Origin: Paenibacillus hemerocallicola
GTDB lineage: Bacteria > Bacillota > Bacilli > Paenibacillales > NBRC-103111
DNA length: 64,000 bases
Reading direction: 5' to 3'
NCBI RefSeq assembly: GCF_006265175.1
Contig: NZ_VDCQ01000005.1
Span: 124,001 to 188,000, forward strand
The notes beneath the pieces were generated by a model. That model was not told where the DNA came from. It did no database searches and saw only the letters and a program-made list of their open reading frames with translations. The translations under genes and the position numbers were made by a program. Positions 59,487 to 64,000 of the stretch are shown here, one piece after another (within the stretch, counting starts at the first letter, position 1; each line of letters starts with the position of its first letter).

Positions 59487-60713
59487 ATGTCAGAAGAAAT
59501 TAAAGTTCAAGAAACCGCGGAATCCGCAGATCAAGATTTGTCCAATGTAGTAGCTTACAAAAAAGGCGATGTCGTCAAAGGTAAAATCGTTAAAATTGAA
59601 GATAACCAAGCCATTGTCGATATTGGTTACAAATACGACGGCATAATCCCTCTCAAGGAGTTGTCCAACGTAAGCCTGGACAACGCTTCCGAAGCCGTAG
59701 AAATCGGACAGGAGCTCGAATTGAAGGTGCTCAGTCTGGACGATAACAAAGAAAAGCTGCTTCTATCCAAGCGCGCCGTGGACAGCGAGCAATCTTGGAC
59801 GGATCTGCAGGCGAAATTGGATGCCGGCACGATTATCGAAGCCCAAGTCAAGGATGTCGTGAAAGGCGGTCTCGTCGTGGACGTAGGACTTCGCGGCTTC
59901 GTGCCGGCTTCGATGGTCGAGCGTCATTTCGTGGAAGACTTTGCCGATTATAAAGGCCGTACGCTCCGCCTGAAGGTGAAAGAGCTTGACCGCGAGAAAA
60001 ATAAGGTCGTCCTTTCCCAGAAAGACGTGCTCGATGAAGAGTTCGAAGCGAGCAAGAAACAACTGATGGGCGAGCTGAAAGTCGGCCAGCAGCTGGACGG
60101 CACCGTTCAACGGCTGACCCAGTTCGGCGCGTTCGTCGATATCGGCGGCATCGACGGCCTTGTTCATATTTCGGAGATGGCTTGGCATCACGTCCAACAG
60201 CCTTCCGAAGTCGTACAAGAAGGCGACAAAGTACAGGTGCAAGTATTGAAGGTAGATCCTGAGAACGACCGGATCAGCCTGAGCATCCGCGCAACCCAAC
60301 CGGGGCCGTGGCAGCAAGCGGCCGATAAATTCCAACCCGGCGAAATCGTGACGGGAACGGTCAAACGTCTGGTCAGCTTCGGAGCTTTCGTCGAAATCGC
60401 TCCGGGAGTTGAAGGGCTCGTTCATATTTCGCAAATCGCCCACCGCCACATCGGCACTCCGCATGAGGTGCTGAAGGAAGGGCAAGATGTCAGCGTTAAA
60501 GTTCTCGATTTCAATCCTGCCGAGAAACGCGTTTCGTTAAGCATCAAGGAAACGGAAGAAGCGCCGGAAGCACCAGCCAAGCCGGAGCGGAAATCCGATC
60601 GCGAGCGCGGCGGTTCGCGCGGCAGTCACAGCAACGAACCGATTCCGCCTCGGGAAAGCTTGAACTTGACGCTCGGCGAACGGTTCGGCGACAAGCTCAG
60701 CAAATTCAAATAA
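59487..60713 (+). CDS. Four-S1-domain protein (RpsA/YpfD-like)
   Basis: 408 aa from ATG 59487 (CGAGGAGG upstream). Four S1/OB domains: about residues 25-93, 110-178, 195-263 and 280-350, with repeated cores such as QLDGTVQRLTQFGAFVDIGGIDGLVHISEM and EIVTGTVKRLVSFGAFVEIAPGVEGLVHIS read in segments. A charged, disordered C-terminal tail follows. It resembles the B. subtilis protein YpfD, not a full six-domain ribosomal S1. RNA binding is likely, but a role on the ribosome is uncertain. A possible promoter is TTGATT (59396-59401)-17-TATCTT (59419-59424). Confidence 0.9.
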   Translation: MSEEIKVQETAESADQDLSNVVAYKKGDVVKGKIVKIEDNQAIVDIGYKYDGIIPLKELSNVSLDNASEAVEIGQELELKVLSLDDNKEKLLLSKRAVDSEQSWTDLQAKLDAGTIIEAQVKDVVKGGLVVDVGLRGFVPASMVERHFVEDFADYKGRTLRLKVKELDREKNKVVLSQKDVLDEEFEASKKQLMGELKVGQQLDGTVQRLTQFGAFVDIGGIDGLVHISEMAWHHVQQPSEVVQEGDKVQVQVLKVDPENDRISLSIRATQPGPWQQAADKFQPGEIVTGTVKRLVSFGAFVEIAPGVEGLVHISQIAHRHIGTPHEVLKEGQDVSVKVLDFNPAEKRVSLSIKETEEAPEAPAKPERKSDRERGGSRGSHSNEPIPPRESLNLTLGERFGDKLSKFK

Positions 60714-60725
60714 AAAGCGCAAGGG

Positions 60726-60757
60726 ACGGTTTCCGCGAGAAACCGTTTCTTTTTTTT
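60726..60757 (+). terminator. Terminator after the S1-domain gene
   Basis: ACGGTTTC-CGCGA-GAAACCGT stem followed by a T-rich run. Confidence 0.85.
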
Positions 60758-60871
60758 GTCTTTTTATTCAGGCAAAGCCGTTTCTTCCGTTTTTTCCATC
60801 GATCTGCTTAAAACGGGAACGATTCACAAATACTAACAAGCATAACAATCCAAACGTTTAGGTGATGTGAG

Positions 60872-61501
60872 ATGAATCCAGGTTTTTTGTCGTTGATCCT
60901 CGTTTCCATTTCGCTCATTTTGCTTGCAAGCGGATGGAGACAAACGCTTTTGCGAGGCATCCCCCATTATGCGATCCTATTGTTTTTCACCGCATGGTGC
61001 ATTTCGAGTCTGTTTCATTTCCAATGGTTGGACGGGACCGAGATTAACGGCACGGTCGCTCTGCTTTCACTGGTTATCGCAATCGTCTTATTGGGACACC
61101 GGTCGGTATTAAGCGGGCTGCACTACGTATCGCTCGGGCTGTTTTTGGCGTCTGTCTATTATTTATTGAAGCATCTCGGAGATTTGGATCCGTTCTTCCT
61201 TCCTTATCGAAGCTGGGCCGGAACGGCAATCGTCGTTGCTCTGCTGGGGTCCATGCTGATCCGGAAAGCGAAAGATCAGATTGCCTGTCTTAGTCTGGCA
61301 CTCCTGTTCGGCTGCGCGTTTTACCGGATCGTGCATCCGGAGCGATTGGCGATTCCGTTCGGCGGGCTGCGTTTTCAGGACGAATGGTGGTTGACCGTCG
61401 TTGCGGCGAGAATGTTCTCCATGACGGGAGAATATGCGACCGATGCGGTGCGAACCGCATCCAAAAGCTTGGTAGAGCGATGGAAAGGATTGAGAAAATG
61501 A
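60872..61501 (+). CDS. Integral membrane protein (YphA-like)
   Basis: 209 aa, ATG 60872 with TAGGTGATG upstream. Five to six membrane helices (LILVSISLILLASGW, YAILLFFTAWCISSLF, VALLSLVIAIVLLG, and others). Matches YphA of B. subtilis by place between the S1-domain gene and the yphB homologue and by topology. Function unknown. Overlaps the next gene (ATGA). Confidence 0.7.
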   Translation: MNPGFLSLILVSISLILLASGWRQTLLRGIPHYAILLFFTAWCISSLFHFQWLDGTEINGTVALLSLVIAIVLLGHRSVLSGLHYVSLGLFLASVYYLLKHLGDLDPFFLPYRSWAGTAIVVALLGSMLIRKAKDQIACLSLALLFGCAFYRIVHPERLAIPFGGLRFQDEWWLTVVAARMFSMTGEYATDAVRTASKSLVERWKGLRK

Positions 61502-62409
61502 CGGATCAATTGTTCGAGCACCGTTATACGGCCGGCATTATCGTTGGCGTCGTATTCGGCATGCTGGCAAGGCTTACTATGCTGCGGACCGACTATAGGC
61601 AATATCCGACCTACCCGCACGGGAGGATCATCCACATTTCACTCGGCGTCATAGCGGCTGCCTTGGGGGCCGTAGCAGTGCCTTCTCTCTTCGATAAAAA
61701 TTATACGGCCATTACGTTTCTGACGGTGGCGGCCCAACAATTCCGCGATGTGCGCAATATGGAGCGTAACACGTTGACAAAGCTGGACGAGATGGAGCTG
61801 GTTCCTCGCGGCGGGACCTATATCGAGGGGATCGCGATGGTGTTCGAAGGCCGCAATTATTTGGTCATTTTTACGGCCTTTACCGGATCGCTGTTCACGA
61901 TATTGTGGGGCCCTTACTGGGGGAGCGTGTTTGGTACCGCCGCCATTCTCATCTCCCAATGGTTCAAATCGGGGAAATCGGTATCTCATGCTGCGGAAGT
62001 AGAAATAGCCGATGTTATTCTTGAAGGGCCCGATTTGTATGTTGGCGATATCTATATAATGAACGTGGGCTTGTCCGCCGATCGCGATATCATTCGCGAG
62101 CATGCGCTCGGCCTTATTCTGAAGCCGAAAAACCGCAATTTCCGGGTGTCGCTGGCCAATTTGGGACAACGGCAGGCGATGCTGCACGATTTGGCGACGA
62201 TTCTGGGCGTTTACCGGGATTCCGGCGAGCCGACGCTCGTTCCGCTAGGGAAGCTGGATATGAATGACGGCCGGCTGGCTTTGTTCGTATTGCCGCAGGA
62301 GCGGGATGCGGAGAAAGCCAGACAAGTGCTGCTAAGGGTGCCGTTGCTGGAAAGCGCGGTAAGAATGCCTTCGGAATCCGGGGCGCAGGCAAAGAAAGGC
62401 GGTGCATGA
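61498..62409 (+). CDS. YIEGIA family protein (YphB/SeaA-like)
   Basis: 303 aa from ATG 61498, overlapping the previous stop. The naming motif TYIEGIAMVFEGRNY is present (residues about 102-116). Membrane helices lie in the first 170 residues; a soluble C-terminal domain follows (GQRQAMLHDLATILGVYRDSGEPTLVPLGKLD in parts). The homologue in B. subtilis is a forespore protein linked to spore envelope assembly. The next gene encodes its small partner. Confidence 0.88.
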   Translation: MTDQLFEHRYTAGIIVGVVFGMLARLTMLRTDYRQYPTYPHGRIIHISLGVIAAALGAVAVPSLFDKNYTAITFLTVAAQQFRDVRNMERNTLTKLDEMELVPRGGTYIEGIAMVFEGRNYLVIFTAFTGSLFTILWGPYWGSVFGTAAILISQWFKSGKSVSHAAEVEIADVILEGPDLYVGDIYIMNVGLSADRDIIREHALGLILKPKNRNFRVSLANLGQRQAMLHDLATILGVYRDSGEPTLVPLGKLDMNDGRLALFVLPQERDAEKARQVLLRVPLLESAVRMPSESGAQAKKGGA

Positions 62410-62412
62410 TCG

Positions 62413-62595
62413 ATGGGGAAAATTTTAGCCGTCGTTTCGACAATGCCGGAGCGGGTGGGAGGCGGCGCCCCCATATTTATTGTCGAAACGGAGGAGGAAC
62501 AACAGGCTGTCGCTTTTTTATTGGAAAAAATATTGGACGGCAACGCCCATGATCTGAAGAACGGTACGATGATCCTGGTCGATCACAAGGATTGA
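62413..62595 (+). CDS. Capping complex subunit for YIEGIA
   Basis: 60 aa, ATG 62413, three bases after the YIEGIA gene, with AAAGGCGGTG upstream. LAVVSTMPERVGGGAPIFIVETEEEQQAVAFLLEKIL matches the small protein family found next to YIEGIA genes. Likely forms a complex with that protein. Biochemical role unknown. Confidence 0.82.
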   Translation: MGKILAVVSTMPERVGGGAPIFIVETEEEQQAVAFLLEKILDGNAHDLKNGTMILVDHKD

Positions 62596-62658
62596 CCGTC
62601 AGTCGAACGCCGCCGTCATTTCGTGTCGGTCCGGCTGCCGCGCGGATGCGGGTACTCC

Positions 62659-62795
62659 TTCACTTTGTAGGACGAATTTGTTATGATGGTAGGCGTGATC
62701 ATTTTTTGAGCAGGGAATCCCCGGGGAGGAAGCGGAGCGTGCTAGCGGGTCCGTTGCCTTTGCCGGGGGGATTATGAAGTAGGAGTTGAATCGGC
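62659..62795 (+). promoter_or_regulatory. der promoter and structured leader
   Basis: TTCACT (62659-62664), 17-base spacer, TATGAT (62682-62687). The leader can form a long hairpin in which AATCCCCGG (62709-62717) pairs with CCGGGGGGATT (62763-62773). No T-run follows, so it is not a standard terminator; it may affect mRNA stability or translation. Confidence 0.5.
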
Positions 62796-64000
62796 ATGGC
62801 ACGTCCCATCGTGGCGATCGTAGGACGCCCGAACGTCGGGAAATCGACCATATTTAATCGGATTATCGGCGATCGGCTGGCGATCGTAGAGGACAAGCCC
62901 GGCATTACGCGTGACCGGATATACGGAATCGGGGAATGGATGGGCACATCGTTTAGCGTTATTGACACGGGCGGAATCGAGATTGACGGGGAAGACGAGA
63001 TTTTGAAATCGGTCCGGATGCAGGCCGAGCTTGCCATCGAGGAGGCCGATGCGATCATATTTATGGTCGACGCCAAGTCGGGCATGACTTCCTCGGATTC
63101 GGAAGTGGCGGAGATTTTGTACCGCGCGAAGAAACCGATTATTTTGGCCGTAAATAAAGTGGACAACTTGAAACGGCAGGACGATATTTACGAGTTCTAC
63201 TCGCTCGGCTTCGGCGATCCGATCGGCATATCGGGCTCGCATGGAATCGGAATCGGCGATTTGCTCCAGACAGTCGTGGATAATTTGCCCGAGAAGGAAG
63301 AAGAGGAATACGGGGAAGATACGATCCGCGTCGCCTTGATCGGCAGGCCGAACGTCGGGAAATCGTCTCTCGTCAACGCGATATTGGGCGAGGAGCGCGT
63401 TATCGTCAGCGATATGGCGGGCACGACCCGAGACGCGATCGATACGCCGTTCGAGAAGGACGGGCAGAAGTATGTGCTCATCGATACGGCCGGCATGCGC
63501 AAGCGCGGCAAAGTATATGAAACGACCGAGAAATACAGCGTGATGCGGGCTATGCATGCGATCGAGCGGGCCGATGTCGTACTGGTCGTCATCAACGGCG
63601 AAGAAGGCATTATCGAGCAAGACAAGCACATAGCCGGATACGCGCACGAAGCGGGAAAGGCTTCCATTTTTGTCGTGAACAAATGGGATATCGTCGATAA
63701 AGACGATAAAACGATGCAGCAGTTTACGCAAAAGATACGCGACCATTTCCTGTTTATGACGTACGCTCCGGTCGTATTCGTCTCCGCCAAAACCAAACAA
63801 CGGCTGCAGAAGCTGCTGCCTGTTGTCGTCGAGGTGAGCGAGCAGCACGCGATGCGCGTTCAGACGCATCTGCTTAACGACGTCGTCTCCGATGCCGTCG
63901 CCTTTAATCCGCCTCCGACCGACAAAGGCAGAAGGCTCAAAATTAATTATGCGACTCAAGTTACGGTTAAACCGCCGACCATATTGCTGTTCGTCAACGA
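62796..64000 (+). CDS. der: Ribosome-associated GTPase Der, 5' part
   Basis: 401 codons are visible before the window ends; the full protein is near 440 aa. ATG 62796 with TAGGAGTTG upstream. Two GTPase domains: G1 GRPNVGKST (residues 10-18) with DTGG and NKVD, then G1 GRPNVGKSS (about 184-192) with DTAG and NKWD. The C-terminal KH-like domain has begun ([19 protein letters not shown]). Needed for 50S ribosome assembly. Position is that of engA in B. subtilis. Confidence 0.96.
   Translation, partial: MARPIVAIVGRPNVGKSTIFNRIIGDRLAIVEDKPGITRDRIYGIGEWMGTSFSVIDTGGIEIDGEDEILKSVRMQAELAIEEADAIIFMVDAKSGMTSSDSEVAEILYRAKKPIILAVNKVDNLKRQDDIYEFYSLGFGDPIGISGSHGIGIGDLLQTVVDNLPEKEEEEYGEDTIRVALIGRPNVGKSSLVNAILGEERVIVSDMAGTTRDAIDTPFEKDGQKYVLIDTAGMRKRGKVYETTEKYSVMRAMHAIERADVVLVVINGEEGIIEQDKHIAGYAHEAGKASIFVVNKWDIVDKDDKTMQQFTQKIRDHFLFMTYAPVVFVSAKTKQRLQKLLPVVVEVSEQHAMRVQTHLLNDVVSDAVAFNPPPTDKGRRLKINYATQVTVKPPTILLFVN

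Overview
The window is a 64 kb stretch of chromosome from an endospore-forming, moderately high-GC Gram-positive bacterium of the Bacillales. The family Paenibacillaceae (Paenibacillus or Cohnella type) fits best. The evidence is the gene order fur, yqzK-like, xerD, deoB, purine/pyrimidine phosphorylases, dacF, spoIIAA-spoIIAB-sigF, spoVA, lysA, ppiB, rib operon, scpAB, dacB-spmAB, rluB, resABCDE, serA, mecA, prsW, ypeB, ypfA, cmk, plsC, rpsA-like, YIEGIA, der. This follows the Bacillus subtilis fur-to-engA backbone with characteristic gains and losses. No rRNA, tRNA, prophage, transposase or CRISPR array was seen.

Layout. 1-2.1 kb: a long leader with CcpA-type (cre) sites in front of an orphan sugar-type solute-binding lipoprotein. 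2.2-9.8 kb: fur, ald, a DUF4227 gene, xerD, and a nucleoside-salvage operon (deoB, two tandem purine nucleoside phosphorylases, pdp). 9.8-12.4 kb: a MerR/B12-binding regulator with CarH-type light-sensor motifs, followed by type 2 isopentenyl-diphosphate isomerase. 12.4-13.7 kb: a PadR regulator overlapping an unusual small gene, then a cluster of short imperfect palindromes. 13.7-21.1 kb: sporulation block (dacF, spoIIA operon, a short spoVA operon with only AA, AB and AF) and lysA. 21.2-30.4 kb: an MFS exporter, ppiB, a 120-bp structured tandem repeat, an FMN riboswitch and ribD-ribE-ribBA-ribH, a degenerate site-2-protease-like gene, scpAB, ytfIJ-like genes. 31-37.5 kb: glcF-glcD facing a GntR regulator, two small genes, and a MurA with Asp in place of the catalytic Cys. 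37.7-45.2 kb: dacB-spmA-spmB (spmA apparently starts at ATC), a small amidase, rluB, resABC. 45.2-49.9 kb: resDE and serA under a serine T-box. 50-64 kb: envelope and sporulation genes, mecA, prsW, ypeB without sleB, a PilZ protein, cmk-plsC, a four-S1-domain protein, a YIEGIA pair, and the 5' part of der.

How it works together. Much of the window is spore formation and germination (spoIIA, spoVA, dacF, dacB, spmAB, gerW/ytfJ, ypeB, prsW, seaA-like). The rest is housekeeping under classic RNA or protein switches: FMN riboswitch for riboflavin, T-box for serine, CcpA for the sugar-binding protein, GntR for glycolate/lactate oxidation, and ResDE for respiration and cytochrome c assembly. The points most worth a second look are the CarH-like gene next to idi with 11-bp direct repeats on its own promoter, the Asp117 MurA, the ATC start of spmA, the duplicated 120-bp hairpin repeat, and the perfect Fnr/Crp-type palindrome upstream of dacB.
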